64,000 bases of DNA from LMUY01 sp964247705 (GCA_964247705.1 CAXTVQ010000014.1:1-64000), one strand, 5' to 3'. Positions 8,324 to 17,089 are shown, counted from the first letter of the stretch. Notes: generated by a model not told the origin, from the sequence alone. Made by a program: numbers and translations.

Positions 8324-9445
8324 ATGGCCGCCCTCGATGGCCTGCTCGTCGTCTCCCTCGAACAGGCGGTGGCGGCCCCCTACTGCTCCAGCCGCCTGGC
8401 CGACGCCGGCGCACGCGTGATCAAGATCGAGCGTGCGGAGGGTGACTTCGCGCGCGGCTACGATGCGGCGGTGAACGGCCTGGCCAGCTACTTCGTCTGG
8501 CTCAACCGCGGCAAGCAGAGCCTGGTCGCCGACATCAAGCGCCCGGAGGACGCCGCCCTGCTGCACCGTATCCTCGCCCAGGCCGACGTGTTCATCCAGA
8601 ACCTCGCCCCGGGTGCGGCCGAACGCGCCGGGTTCGGCTCGGACGCATTGCGGGCCCGCCACGAGCGGCTGATCACGGTGGACATCAGCGGCTACGGCGA
8701 GGGCCACGCCTACGCCGACATGAAGGCGTACGACCTGCTGGTGCAGGCGGAGAGCGGCCTCGCCTCCATCACCGGCCACCCGGCCGGCCCGGGCCGGGTG
8801 GGGGTTTCGGTCTGCGACATCGCCTGCGGCATGGCCGCCCAGTCCGGCATCCTGGAGGCGCTGATCGAGCGGGGCCGCACCGGGCGCGGCCGGGGCCTCA
8901 AGGTCAGCCTGTTCGACGGTATGGCCGATTGGATGAACGTGCCTTTGCTGTATTTCGAAGGCACTGGCCGCGCCCCTTCCCGCGTCGGCTTGGCCCACCC
9001 CTCGATCACGCCGTATGGCGCGTTCGACACGGCCGACGGGTCCAGCGTGCTGATCTCGATCCAGAACGAGCGGGAGTGGCAGCTTTTCTGCACCCACTTC
9101 CTGCTCGAGCCGGACCTGCCCCGCCGACCCGGCTACGGGACCAACACCATCCGCACCGCCAACCGCCCCGAGGTGGACGGCCACGTGGCCCGCGTGTTCG
9201 CCGGGCTGACGCGCGACGAAGCCGCCGCGCGGTTACGCGCCGGCGGCACGGCGTTCGGCTTCGTCAACGGCTTGGAGCAGTTGGCTCACCATCCCGCCTT
9301 GCGCCGCGTAGTCGTCGGTACGCCGAACGGCCCGGCGAGCGTCATCGCACCCCCGGTGATCGACAGCAGCGGGGCACGCGCGTTCGGCCCCGTCCCAGCG
9401 GTCGGCGAGCACTCGGAGGCGATCCGGGCCGAGTTCGCGCCCTGA
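8324..9445 (+). CDS. family III (CaiB/BaiF) acyl-CoA transferase
   Basis: A CaiB/BaiF-type enzyme that moves CoA between carboxylic acids. The N-terminal sequence GLLVVSLEQAVAAPYCSSRL and VIKIERAEGDFARGYD are typical of the family. The catalytic Asp is in KAYDLLVQAESG (about residue 140). Length 373 residues, slightly short but complete. The first codon is either TTG 8321 or ATG 8324; I chose ATG. The start lies about 20 bases after a palindromic repeat and has no good ribosome site, so it is perhaps translationally coupled. It probably activates the acid that the neighbouring dehydrogenases oxidise. Confidence 0.92.
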   Translation: MAALDGLLVVSLEQAVAAPYCSSRLADAGARVIKIERAEGDFARGYDAAVNGLASYFVWLNRGKQSLVADIKRPEDAALLHRILAQADVFIQNLAPGAAERAGFGSDALRARHERLITVDISGYGEGHAYADMKAYDLLVQAESGLASITGHPAGPGRVGVSVCDIACGMAAQSGILEALIERGRTGRGRGLKVSLFDGMADWMNVPLLYFEGTGRAPSRVGLAHPSITPYGAFDTADGSSVLISIQNEREWQLFCTHFLLEPDLPRRPGYGTNTIRTANRPEVDGHVARVFAGLTRDEAAARLRAGGTAFGFVNGLEQLAHHPALRRVVVGTPNGPASVIAPPVIDSSGARAFGPVPAVGEHSEAIRAEFAP

Positions 9446-9450
9446 CCGAC

Positions 9451-9476
9451 GCGTGGGGCGGACATCGTCCGGCAGG
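9451..9476. repeat. palindromic repeat GGCGGAC-N3-GTCC, copy 1
   Basis: GGCGGAC ATC GTCCGG forms a short hairpin just after the CoA-transferase stop. Related copies lie at 25464 and 42573. It may serve as a Rho-independent-like end signal, but no T-run follows. Confidence 0.6.
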
Positions 9477-9635
9477 CGGGCGCTGCCGCCCTACGCCCGT
9501 TGCCGGCATGCGGCACAATCTGCCGGGCAATCCGCGCCGGATGACAGGCCCGAACACGCATAAACCAACCATTCCGCAGCATTTTGCGCTGGCACGCCGC
9601 TCGCACACCCTCGTGTGCAACCAACGGAGACGATC

Positions 9636-10196
9636 ATGAGCGGCAGCATCGGCAGTACCCAGACCCAGCCCGCCACCCACGGCCACCATCACCACCACGG
9701 CGCCAAAGCCGCTTCCGCCTCGGACACCGACCCTTTCGGCAGCACCGCGTCCGCCACCGACGCCTCCGGGGCCCCGGCCCCGCAAGCGGCCTCCGCTTCG
9801 TCCACCCAGCCAAGCGCTGGCTTGCAGAAATTCGCCTCCGAACTGCAATCCATCCTGCTGAACGCCCAAGCCGGCCAGCCCGGCGCCAGCGGCGCCACCG
9901 CCAACAATCCCGCCACTGCGACCGATCCCGTCGGCGCAACCGACCCGACCACGAATGGCCCGGGTGGCCCGGGTGGCCCGATCCGTCACCTCGCCGACCG
10001 CCTGCAGGACCTGCTGAGCAGCGTCGACGGCGGAGCCGCCTCCGGGACGTCCACGACCCCCGCCTCCACGAGTGCCACGGCCAGTCAGCCGGACCTGCAG
10101 AGCGTGCTGAATACATTGCAACAAACCCTGCAGAAAACGCTCGCTAACTACGGCAGCCAAGCCAGCACCGCTTCGACCACCACGCTCACCGCATGA
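9636..10196 (+). CDS. low-complexity protein with His tract and three related helices
   Basis: Not a family I recognise; 186 residues with no signal peptide or membrane segment. The N-terminus has a HGHHHHHGAK tract. Ala/Ser/Thr/Gly-rich linkers then separate three amphipathic stretches: GLQKFASELQSILLNAQ, IRHLADRLQDLLSSVD and LQSVLNTLQQTLQKTLANYG. These share a pattern of Leu-Gln followed by paired hydrophobics. A GGAGA ribosome site five bases before ATG 9636 supports translation. It is a single gene between the CoA-transferase and the 2-hydroxyacid dehydrogenase. Metal binding by the His tract is possible but unproven. Confidence 0.75.
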   Translation: MSGSIGSTQTQPATHGHHHHHGAKAASASDTDPFGSTASATDASGAPAPQAASASSTQPSAGLQKFASELQSILLNAQAGQPGASGATANNPATATDPVGATDPTTNGPGGPGGPIRHLADRLQDLLSSVDGGAASGTSTTPASTSATASQPDLQSVLNTLQQTLQKTLANYGSQASTASTTTLTA

Positions 10197-10262
10197 GTCT
10201 AGGCGCTGGTGCAGCCCGGCGAACCCGGCCAGGATGGGCGGACTAAGGGAGTGAGTCCGCCC

Positions 10263-11225
10263 ATGCCCAAGCCGGTCCTGTTCGTCACCCGCCGCCTGCC
10301 GCCCGCCGTCGAGACCCGTGCCGCCCGCGACTATGACGCCCGGCTGAACGCGGAGGACACGCCGCGCACCGGTGCGGAGGTGGTGCGGCTGGCAGAAGGC
10401 GCGCACGCCGTCCTGTGCTGCCCGGCGGAGAAGCTGGACGCGGCCACCATTGCCGCCCTGCCGGACACGGTGAAGGTGATCGGCACCTTCAGCGTCGGCT
10501 ACGACCACATCGACATGCCGGCCGCCCGTGCCCGCGGCATCGCCGTGGTGAACACGCCGGACGTGCTCTCCACCGCCACCGCCGAGTGCGCGCTGCTGCT
10601 CCTGCTCGCCGCCGCCCGGCGCGCGGGGGAGGGCGAGCGCCTCGTCCGCAGCGGCGGATGGCAGGGTTGGGCGCCCACGCAACTGCTCGGCACCGGCGTG
10701 GTCGGCCGCAGCCTCGGCATCTTCGGCATGGGCCGCATCGGGCGCGAACTAGCCAAGCTGGCGCAGGGTCTGGCCATGGTCGTGCACTACCGGGACGTCG
10801 CCCGCCTGCCCGCGGAGATGGAGCACGGCGCGATCTACCACGGCGACGACGACAGCTTCCTTGCCGCCAGCGAGCTGCTGTCGCTGAACGCACCCGGCGG
10901 CGCGGAAACGATGCACTGGCTCGGCGCCGAGCGGATCGCCAAGCTCCCCCGCGGCGCCGTGGTGGCCAATGCCGGCCGCGGCACGCTGGTGGACGACGCC
11001 GCGCTGATCGCCGCCCTGCGCACCGGCCAGGTCGCCGCCGCCGGCCTCGACGTGTATGAGGGCGAGCCCAAGCTGAACCCGGCGTATTTCGACCTGGAGA
11101 ACGTGGTGTTGCTGCCCCATCTCGGCAGCGCCACCTCCGTCACGCGTGACGCGATGGGCGCCATGGTGCTGAACGGCATCGACGCGGTGCTCGCCGGGCG
11201 CGAGCCGCCCAACCTGGTCCGGTGA
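10263..11225 (+). CDS. D-2-hydroxyacid dehydrogenase (glyoxylate/hydroxypyruvate reductase type)
   Basis: A 320-residue NAD(P)-dependent D-isomer hydroxyacid dehydrogenase. The nucleotide-binding motif is GIFGMGRIG. The catalytic Arg lies in the SLNAPGGAETMHWLG-to-NAGRGTLVDD region, the Glu in YEGEPKLNP and the His in LLPHLGSATSVTRDAM. The set resembles glycerate dehydrogenase/glyoxylate reductases. An AAGGGAG site lies upstream of ATG 10263, although the frame is open from 10209. The exact substrate (glyoxylate, hydroxypyruvate or a keto acid) cannot be told. Confidence 0.92.
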   Translation: MPKPVLFVTRRLPPAVETRAARDYDARLNAEDTPRTGAEVVRLAEGAHAVLCCPAEKLDAATIAALPDTVKVIGTFSVGYDHIDMPAARARGIAVVNTPDVLSTATAECALLLLLAAARRAGEGERLVRSGGWQGWAPTQLLGTGVVGRSLGIFGMGRIGRELAKLAQGLAMVVHYRDVARLPAEMEHGAIYHGDDDSFLAASELLSLNAPGGAETMHWLGAERIAKLPRGAVVANAGRGTLVDDAALIAALRTGQVAAAGLDVYEGEPKLNPAYFDLENVVLLPHLGSATSVTRDAMGAMVLNGIDAVLAGREPPNLVR

Positions 11226-11307
11226 GCGGCCGGCTGGCGCGCTGACGATTGCCCTCGAGCGGCCACCGGAGCATGGTTGCCGCTCGCTGGGAGGCTCACG
11301 CACAACA

Positions 11308-11988
11308 ATGATCGACAAGCGCGTGGCAAGCGTCGCCGAGGCGCTGGACGGCGTGGCGGACGGCTCGACCGTTCTGGTCGGCGGCTTCGGCGCCGTGGGC
11401 CAGCCCAACCAACTCATAGACGGCCTGATCGAGCAGGGCGCGCGGGACCTCGTGATCGTCGCCAACAATTCCGGCGTGGCGGAGTTCGGCCTGGCCAAGC
11501 TCATGAAGCTGGGCCGGGTGCGCAAGATCATCTGTTCCTACCCGCGCTCCGCCGGCTCCGTGGTGTTCGAGGAACTCTACCGAGCGGGCCGGATCGAACT
11601 CGAGTTGGTGCCGCAGGGCACGCTGGCCGAACGAATGCGCGCCGCCGGCGCCGGGATCCCCGCATTCTACACGCCGACCGCTTACGGCACGAAGCTGGCG
11701 GCGGGCAAGCCGACGGCCGAGATCGGCGGGCGCAACTGCGTGCTGGAATACGCGCTGCCGGGGGACCTCGCCTTGATCGAGGCCTGGGAGGGCGATCGCT
11801 GGGGCAACCTCACCTACAAGGACAGCGGCCGCAACTTCAATCCGGTGATGGCCACCGCCGCCACGCTCACGGTAGCGCAGGTGCAGCGCGTGGTGGAACT
11901 CGGCACGCTGCCCCCGGAAGCCGTGGTGACGCCGGGCGTCTACGTGAACCGTCTGGTGCAGGTCCCGCATGACGGGCCGCAAGGGTGA
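11308..11988 (+). CDS. 3-oxoacid CoA-transferase, alpha subunit
   Basis: A 226-residue subunit A of the family I CoA-transferases (PcaI/ScoA/AtoD group). It moves CoA from succinyl-CoA or acetyl-CoA to a 3-oxoacid. Seen are VLVGGFGAVGQPNQLIDGL, IVANNSG, the IPAFYTPTAYGT motif and NLTYKDSGRNFNP. The beta subunit follows ten bases later. Together they make the two-gene enzyme used for ketone-body, acetoacetate or 3-oxoadipate activation. No aromatic catabolism genes are adjacent, so acetoacetate or a similar 3-oxoacid is more likely than 3-oxoadipate; that is inference. Confidence 0.94.
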   Translation: MIDKRVASVAEALDGVADGSTVLVGGFGAVGQPNQLIDGLIEQGARDLVIVANNSGVAEFGLAKLMKLGRVRKIICSYPRSAGSVVFEELYRAGRIELELVPQGTLAERMRAAGAGIPAFYTPTAYGTKLAAGKPTAEIGGRNCVLEYALPGDLALIEAWEGDRWGNLTYKDSGRNFNPVMATAATLTVAQVQRVVELGTLPPEAVVTPGVYVNRLVQVPHDGPQG

Positions 11989-11998
11989 GGAGACGACC

Positions 11999-12643
11999 AT
12001 GATCCAAGCACGTGACCGCGTGGCGATGGCTGCCCGCGTGGCGACCGACATCCCCGAGGGCTGGTGGGTGAACCTCGGCATCGGCATCCCGGTGCTGGTG
12101 GCCGACCACGTGCCGCTGGAGCGCGAGGTCGTGTTCCACTCGGAAAACGGCGTGCTCGGCATGGGCCCGGCGCCGCATCCGGACCACGTCAACCCGTGGC
12201 TGATCAACGCCGGCAAAACGCATGTCACGCTGCGTCCGGGCGGCAGCTACGTGCACCATGCCGACAGCTTCGCCTTGATCCGGGGCGGGCATCTGGATCT
12301 GTGCGTGCTGGGCGCGTTCGAGGTGGCGGCCAACGGCGACATCGCGAACTGGTCCCGCTCGGACAACGATTTCGCGCCGGCGGTGGGCGGTGCGATGGAC
12401 CTCGCGGTCGGCGCCAAACGGCTCTGGGCGGTGATGGAGCACACCACGAAATCGGGCGAACCACGGCTGGTGGAGCGGTGTACCTACCCCTTGACCGCAG
12501 TCGCGGCCGTCAGCCGGGTGTATACCAACCTGGCCGTGCTGGACGTCACTGAACGCGGGTTCGTGGTCGTGGACATCGTGCCAGGCCTCGACCTGGCCGG
12601 ATTGCAGGAGCGGACGGGGGCGACCCTACACCTGCCGGGATAG
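11999..12643 (+). CDS. 3-oxoacid CoA-transferase, beta subunit
   Basis: A 214-residue subunit B of the family I CoA-transferases (PcaJ/ScoB/AtoA). The catalytic Glu that forms the glutamyl-CoA thioester lies in HSENGVLGMGP (about residue 50), and WWVNLGIGIPVLVAD is the family's N-terminal signature. The frame is open from 11969, but ATG 11999, preceded by GGTGAGGAG, gives the normal N-terminus. It follows the alpha subunit closely in one operon. Confidence 0.94.
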   Translation: MIQARDRVAMAARVATDIPEGWWVNLGIGIPVLVADHVPLEREVVFHSENGVLGMGPAPHPDHVNPWLINAGKTHVTLRPGGSYVHHADSFALIRGGHLDLCVLGAFEVAANGDIANWSRSDNDFAPAVGGAMDLAVGAKRLWAVMEHTTKSGEPRLVERCTYPLTAVAAVSRVYTNLAVLDVTERGFVVVDIVPGLDLAGLQERTGATLHLPG

Positions 12644-12665
12644 GGCCGCATGCACTCTGACCGGC

Positions 12666-13031
12666 TTACTTCCCGAGGTTCGGCGTCTCGCCCGACGTAT
12701 CGGCCGGCGACATCGTCCGGTCCCGCTGGCTGCCCTGGTCGCCGCCCTCGGACAAGGTTCCCGTCGGCGTATCGCTGAACGGCGTGCTGTTCGTAGGCCC
12801 TGCACTGAGCGTGTGGCTGCCCGGCTCCGCCACCCGGTCCACCGCCGGCACACCCGGCGGCAACTCGCTCGGCATCGGCGCCGGCGTGAGGAGGTGACCG
12901 TTGACGCTATCCTCCGGGAGGGCCGCGACCGGGAACAGCGACGCTTGTGACGACGCCGTTCCCGGCGTTGCCGCCAGAGCGAGTGGAACAGCGAGCAATC
13001 CCACGGCGAGAGCAATCAAGCGCGAATGCAT
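12666..13031 (-). CDS. small secreted protein of unknown function
   Basis: 121 residues starting with a textbook signal peptide (MHSRLIALAVGLLAVPLALA, then AATPG). The mature part is Pro/Ser/Thr/Gly-rich, disordered-looking and lacks Cys. It contains SELPPGVPAVD and ends DTSGETPNLGK. No family is recognised. It is convergent with the CoA-transferase operon, with a 22-base gap, and divergent from the transglutaminase gene. The signal peptide makes it a credible gene; its function is unknown. Confidence 0.65.
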   Translation of the reverse strand: MHSRLIALAVGLLAVPLALAATPGTASSQASLFPVAALPEDSVNGHLLTPAPMPSELPPGVPAVDRVAEPGSHTLSAGPTNSTPFSDTPTGTLSEGGDQGSQRDRTMSPADTSGETPNLGK

Positions 13032-13270
13032 GGTCGGAACCCCTTTTGCAAACCAATGATGGTTTACCCACGAGGGTTGCGCCGGTCGGGATGCCGTTTC
13101 AGTGAACGTCGCTGCATTGCAACAGGGTTGCGTCGCGAACCCGACGCCGTAGGCTGGCGTAAGATGTGCATGTCATCGAGTCAGGTGACAAGCACGCGTC
13201 GTCAGCCAACCGTCCGCAAGCCCGGGCGGCGTCCTCAACTTCAGCGCGGCAACAGGCCGCATGGTGTTTC

Positions 13271-14194
13271 TTGCCCCTGCTGACCGTCCGCCACGTGACG
13301 ACCTACCGCTACCGCCATCCCGTTGCGTTTGGCGAACACCGCATGATGTTCCGCCCGCGCGACAGCCACGATCAGCGCCTGATCGAACATAAGCTCGTCA
13401 TCACGCCCGACCCCGCCAGCGTGCGCTGGGTGCAGGACGTGTTCGGCAACTCCATCACCCTCGCGCGGTTCGCCACGCGGTCGGAGACGTTGCGGTTCGA
13501 GAGCACGCTGCATATCGACCATAACGAGCCGACCGAACTCTCCACCCTCATCGCCGACCACGCCCGCGGCTTCCCATTCGGCTACGACGCCGACGAGATG
13601 CCGGATCTGTTGCGCTCGATCGAGCGGCAGATGCCCGATCCGGGGCACGTGATCGATCGTTGGGCGCACGGCTTCCTGTCGGAGAGCGGCCCGACCCGCA
13701 CGATCGACATGCTGGCTGGCATGACCAAGGCGATCCGCCACCGCTTCACCTACCGTGCGCGCCACACGCCCGGCATCCAGGACCCGCGCACCACCATGAA
13801 GCTCGAGACCGGCACCTGCCGTGATTTCGCGCTGCTGATGATGGAGGCGGTGCGCGCGCTGGGCCTGGCCGCCCGCTTCGTCACCGGCTACCTGCACGTG
13901 CCCGCCCGCGTCCACCCGGGCGAGGCGGAGAAGCAGGGTGGCGGCAACACCCACGCCTGGCTGCAGGTCTACCTGCCCGGCGCCGGCTGGGTGGACTTCG
14001 ACCCGACCAACGGCATCGTCGGCAGCCGTGGCCTGATCCGCGTCGCCGTAGTGCGGGACCCGGCCATGGCCATCCCGCTCTCCGGCAGTTGGACCGGCGC
14101 CTCCGCCGACTGCCTGGGCATGGACGTGTCGGTCCACGTGACGCAAACGGTCCCCGAGCTGCAATCCACGCCCAACCTGCTATCGACGAACTGA
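13271..14194 (+). CDS. transglutaminase-like cysteine protease-fold protein
   Basis: A transglutaminase-like domain with its N-terminal beta region (LTVRHVTTYRYRHPVAFGEH). The catalytic triad is visible: Cys in ETGTCRDFALLMMEA, His in NTHAWLQVYLPG and Asp in WVDFDPTNG. The family is thought to act as proteases, amidases or cross-linkers; the bacterial substrates are unknown. The frame is open from a GTG at 13166, but homologous sequence begins near TTG 13271. No ATG is in frame nearby, so the start is uncertain. A second, shorter member follows 12 bases downstream. Confidence 0.88.
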   Translation: MPLLTVRHVTTYRYRHPVAFGEHRMMFRPRDSHDQRLIEHKLVITPDPASVRWVQDVFGNSITLARFATRSETLRFESTLHIDHNEPTELSTLIADHARGFPFGYDADEMPDLLRSIERQMPDPGHVIDRWAHGFLSESGPTRTIDMLAGMTKAIRHRFTYRARHTPGIQDPRTTMKLETGTCRDFALLMMEAVRALGLAARFVTGYLHVPARVHPGEAEKQGGGNTHAWLQVYLPGAGWVDFDPTNGIVGSRGLIRVAVVRDPAMAIPLSGSWTGASADCLGMDVSVHVTQTVPELQSTPNLLSTN

Positions 14195-14206
14195 GGATCA
14201 CCACCG

Positions 14207-15028
14207 ATGCGCATCCGCTGTGGCTTTCGTATCGCCCATGAATGCTCGCAACCCGTGCCGATGCTGCTGGCGCTCAGCCTGCATCCGTCGCGCGAGCAGG
14301 ACCTGCTGACCCGGCCCAAGCTGCGCACCGTCCCGGACCTCGACCAGCAATCCTACCGCGACGATTTCGGCAATATCTGCCACCGCATCGTGTGCCCCGT
14401 CGGCCGCACCGAGCTGATCGACGAGTTCGACATCACCGATAGCGGCCTGCCGGACGCCATCGTGCCCGAGGCGACCCAATTTCCCGTGCAGGACCTGCCC
14501 AACGGGGCGCTCGTCTACCTGCTCGGCAGCCGCTACTGCGAGACGGACAAGCTGTCCAACATCGCCTGGTCGCTGTTCGGCGGCGTGGAGCCGGGTTGGG
14601 CCCGGGTGCGCGCGATCTGCGACTTCGTGCACGAGCGCATCACCTTCGGCTACGAGCACGCCCGCCCGGACAAGACCGCCTGGGACGGCTACAACGAGCG
14701 CCAGGGCGTCTGCCGCGACTTCGCGCACCTTGCCGTGGCCCTCTGCCGCTGCATGAACATCCCGGCGCGCTACTGCACCGGCTATCTCGGCGATATCGGC
14801 GTGCCGGTCTCCGACTCCCCGATGGATTTCTCCGCCTGGTTCGACGTCTATCTCAACGGGCCCGATGGCGGCCGCTGGTACACCTGCGACGCCCGGCACA
14901 ACAAGCCGCGGATCGGCCGCATCCTGATGGCGCGCGGGCGCGACGCGACGGACGTGGCGCTGGTCACCAGCTTCGGCCCGGCCTGGCTCAGCCTGTTCGA
15001 GGTGACGACCTACGAGGTAACGGAGTAG
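14207..15028 (+). CDS. transglutaminase-like protein, Ser at the usual His position
   Basis: A 273-residue second member of the transglutaminase-like superfamily. The nucleophile Cys is in RQGVCRDFAHLAVALCR, and the Asp position is in WYTCDARHNKPRIG. The motif that normally reads xHAWF is MDFSAWFDVYLNG here, so Ser sits where the catalytic His is expected. It may be an inactive or altered partner of the upstream homologue (12-base spacing, same operon). It has no signal peptide. The family assignment is firm; the activity is open. Confidence 0.88.
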   Translation: MRIRCGFRIAHECSQPVPMLLALSLHPSREQDLLTRPKLRTVPDLDQQSYRDDFGNICHRIVCPVGRTELIDEFDITDSGLPDAIVPEATQFPVQDLPNGALVYLLGSRYCETDKLSNIAWSLFGGVEPGWARVRAICDFVHERITFGYEHARPDKTAWDGYNERQGVCRDFAHLAVALCRCMNIPARYCTGYLGDIGVPVSDSPMDFSAWFDVYLNGPDGGRWYTCDARHNKPRIGRILMARGRDATDVALVTSFGPAWLSLFEVTTYEVTE

Positions 15029-15058
15029 GGTTGGGGCACCACACCCGGAGACGCACGC

Positions 15059-15406
15059 GTGATCCGTTCCCTGCTCTCAACCGCATCCCTCGCCGCAATC
15101 GTTGCCTTGGCCGCCCCAGCCCACGCGAAAGAGGGCGATTTCGCCAGCGGCCAGATGCTCGCCCATGCCTGCGGCAGTACCGCCGCCGGCGAGAAAAGCC
15201 TCTGTGACGGCTACATCGCCGGCGCGTTCGACTCCGCCGCCAGCGAGATGAAGGGCGCAAGCTGCCTGCCGCCCAACACCAAGCTCGCCGCTCTGCGCGA
15301 GGCCGTCGCGCACTACGCCCCAGGACACGTGGACGACACCAAAGGCTCGGGCGTCGCGCTCCTTTCCGCCACCGTCAAGGCGACTTATCCTTGCCCCGCC
15401 AAGTAG
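15059..15406 (+). CDS. small secreted protein, Rap1a/Tai immunity-like
   Basis: 115 residues starting at GTG with a signal peptide (MIRSLLSTASLAAIVALAAPAHA). The mature protein has four Cys: one each in AHACGS, KSLCDGYIAG, GASCLPP and TYPCPAK. The spacing and the CDGYIAGAFD segment resemble the Rap1a/Tai family (T6SS amidase immunity proteins) and related disulfide-containing periplasmic proteins. No effector gene is adjacent, so a housekeeping role is equally possible. It follows the transglutaminase pair by 30 bases and precedes acpP. Confidence 0.7.
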   Translation: MIRSLLSTASLAAIVALAAPAHAKEGDFASGQMLAHACGSTAAGEKSLCDGYIAGAFDSAASEMKGASCLPPNTKLAALREAVAHYAPGHVDDTKGSGVALLSATVKATYPCPAK

Positions 15407-15549
15407 TGGGACGCGTTGGCCACACTGCCGCACGACGTTGTTGCTGCCGCCTTGGCGCATGTGACGAAACCATGCTAAGCGCCCGCCTTGCCTCGTTTTG
15501 AGGTGCCCCGCCCCCCATGCGGCATCTGGCCGGCAAGAATGGAAGAGAC

Positions 15550-15789
15550 ATGAGCGAGATCGCCGACAAGGTTAAGAAGATCGTTGTGGAGCACCTGGGC
15601 GTCGAGGAGAGCAAGGTGACCCCGGAGGCCTCGTTCATCGACGACCTGGGCGCCGACAGCCTCGATACGGTCGAGCTGGTCATGGCATTCGAGGAGGCGT
15701 TCGGCGTCGAGATCCCCGAGGACGCGGCGGAAAAGATCGGCACCGTGAAGGACGCCATCGACTACATCGAGAAGCAGAAGGCAGCCTGA
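15550..15789 (+). CDS. acpP: acyl carrier protein
   Basis: The 79-residue acidic carrier of fatty acid synthesis. The phosphopantetheine attachment Ser37 is in the invariant motif LGADSLDTVELVMAFEE. The family-typical C-terminus is AIDYIEKQKAA. ATG 15550 is preceded by GGAAGAGAC; the frame extends upstream to 15517, but the standard N-terminus is MSEIADKVKKI. fabF follows 37 bases later. The usual upstream fabD-fabG pair is not here. Confidence 0.98.
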   Translation: MSEIADKVKKIVVEHLGVEESKVTPEASFIDDLGADSLDTVELVMAFEEAFGVEIPEDAAEKIGTVKDAIDYIEKQKAA

Positions 15790-15826
15790 GCACGCCCGAG
15801 ATAGAGGCCGGCCGGGGAGGAAGCGC

Positions 15827-17089
15827 ATGCGCCGCGTAGTTGTGACCGGGATGGGCATCGCTTGTCCGCTGGGCGTTGGCGTTCCGCACGTCTGGAAACG
15901 GCTGATCGAGGGCCATTCCGGCATCACGGCGATCCAGTCGTTCGACACGGCGGAGATGTCGGCCAAGATCGCCGGCCAGGTGCCTCCCGGCATACGCGCC
16001 GAGGGCGGCCTGGACGTGGGCGAGTTCGTCCCGGTCAAGGACCAGAAGAAGATGGACCGCTTCATCCATCTTGCCATGGTCGCCGCCACCGAGGCGGTCG
16101 AGGACTCGGGGTGGGCGCCGGAGGCCGAGGAGGATCGCTGCGCCACCGGCGTAATGATCGGGTCCGGCATCGGCGGCCTGCATACGATCTACGAAGCGTC
16201 GATCCTGGTCAGCCAGGGCAAGGCGCGGCGGCTGTCGCCGTTCTTCATCCCGGCCTCGCTGATCAACCTGGCTTCGGGCCATGTCTCGATCAAATACGGC
16301 TTCAAGGGCCCGAACCACTCGGTGGTGACGGCCTGCGCCACCGGGGTCCATGCTGTCGGCGACGCGGCGCGGCTGATCATGCTGGGTGACGCGGACGTCA
16401 TGGTGGCCGGCGGCGCCGAAGGGGCGGTCAATCCCCTGGGCATCGCCGGCTTCTGCGCCTCCCGTGCGCTCTCCACCGGGTTCAACGACCGCCCGCAGCA
16501 GGCCAGCCGCCCGTGGGACCGCGACCGCGACGGGTTCGTAATGGGCGAGGGCGCCGGCGTGCTGGTGCTCGAGGAACTGGAGCACGCCAAGGCCCGTGGC
16601 GCCAAGATCTACGCCGAGGTAGCCGGCTACGGCATGTCCGGCGACGCGCACCACATCACCGCCCCCGCCGAAGGGCATGAGGGTGCGTTCCGGGCGATGA
16701 AGGCAGCGCTCAAGAACGGCGGCCTGCAACCCGGCGACATCCAGTACGTGAACGCGCACGGCACCTCCACGCCGCTGGGCGACGACCTCGAGCTGGAAGC
16801 GGCCGAACGGTTGTTCGCCGACGATGCCGGCAAGGTCGCGATGTCCTCCACCAAGTCCGCCACCGGCCACCTCCTCGGCGCGGCGGGGGCGATCGAGTCG
16901 ATCTTCTCCATCCTCGCCATCCGCGACGGCGTGGTGCCCCCTACGCTCAACTTGGAAAACCCAAGCCGGGTCAGCGCGATCGACCGGGTGGCCAAGGAAG
17001 CGCAGGAGCGCCGGGTGGACGTGGCGCTGTCCAACAGCTTCGGTTTCGGCGGCACCAACGCGAGTATCCTGTTCCGCCGCGCCGCCTGA
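15827..17089 (+). CDS. fabF: beta-ketoacyl-ACP synthase II
   Basis: Condensing enzyme of type II fatty acid synthesis; it elongates acyl-ACP with malonyl-ACP. 420 residues. The catalytic Cys is in VTACATGVHAVGD (about residue 170), His in NAHGTSTPLGD (about 311) and His in KSATGHLLGAAGA (about 348). The C-terminus NSFGFGGTNASILF is canonical. It is co-transcribed with acpP upstream and mltG downstream (18-base gap), the common alphaproteobacterial order. Confidence 0.98.
   Translation: MRRVVVTGMGIACPLGVGVPHVWKRLIEGHSGITAIQSFDTAEMSAKIAGQVPPGIRAEGGLDVGEFVPVKDQKKMDRFIHLAMVAATEAVEDSGWAPEAEEDRCATGVMIGSGIGGLHTIYEASILVSQGKARRLSPFFIPASLINLASGHVSIKYGFKGPNHSVVTACATGVHAVGDAARLIMLGDADVMVAGGAEGAVNPLGIAGFCASRALSTGFNDRPQQASRPWDRDRDGFVMGEGAGVLVLEELEHAKARGAKIYAEVAGYGMSGDAHHITAPAEGHEGAFRAMKAALKNGGLQPGDIQYVNAHGTSTPLGDDLELEAAERLFADDAGKVAMSSTKSATGHLLGAAGAIESIFSILAIRDGVVPPTLNLENPSRVSAIDRVAKEAQERRVDVALSNSFGFGGTNASILFRRAA

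Noticed and set aside
13026..13283. short forward ORF before the first transglutaminase
   Set aside because: Arg/Cys-rich with no family features and it overlaps the signal-peptide gene's start region; probably non-coding leader.
15059..15406. T6SS immunity gene
   Set aside because: The Rap1a-like pattern is suggestive, but there is no effector or T6SS gene nearby, so only the family resemblance is reported.
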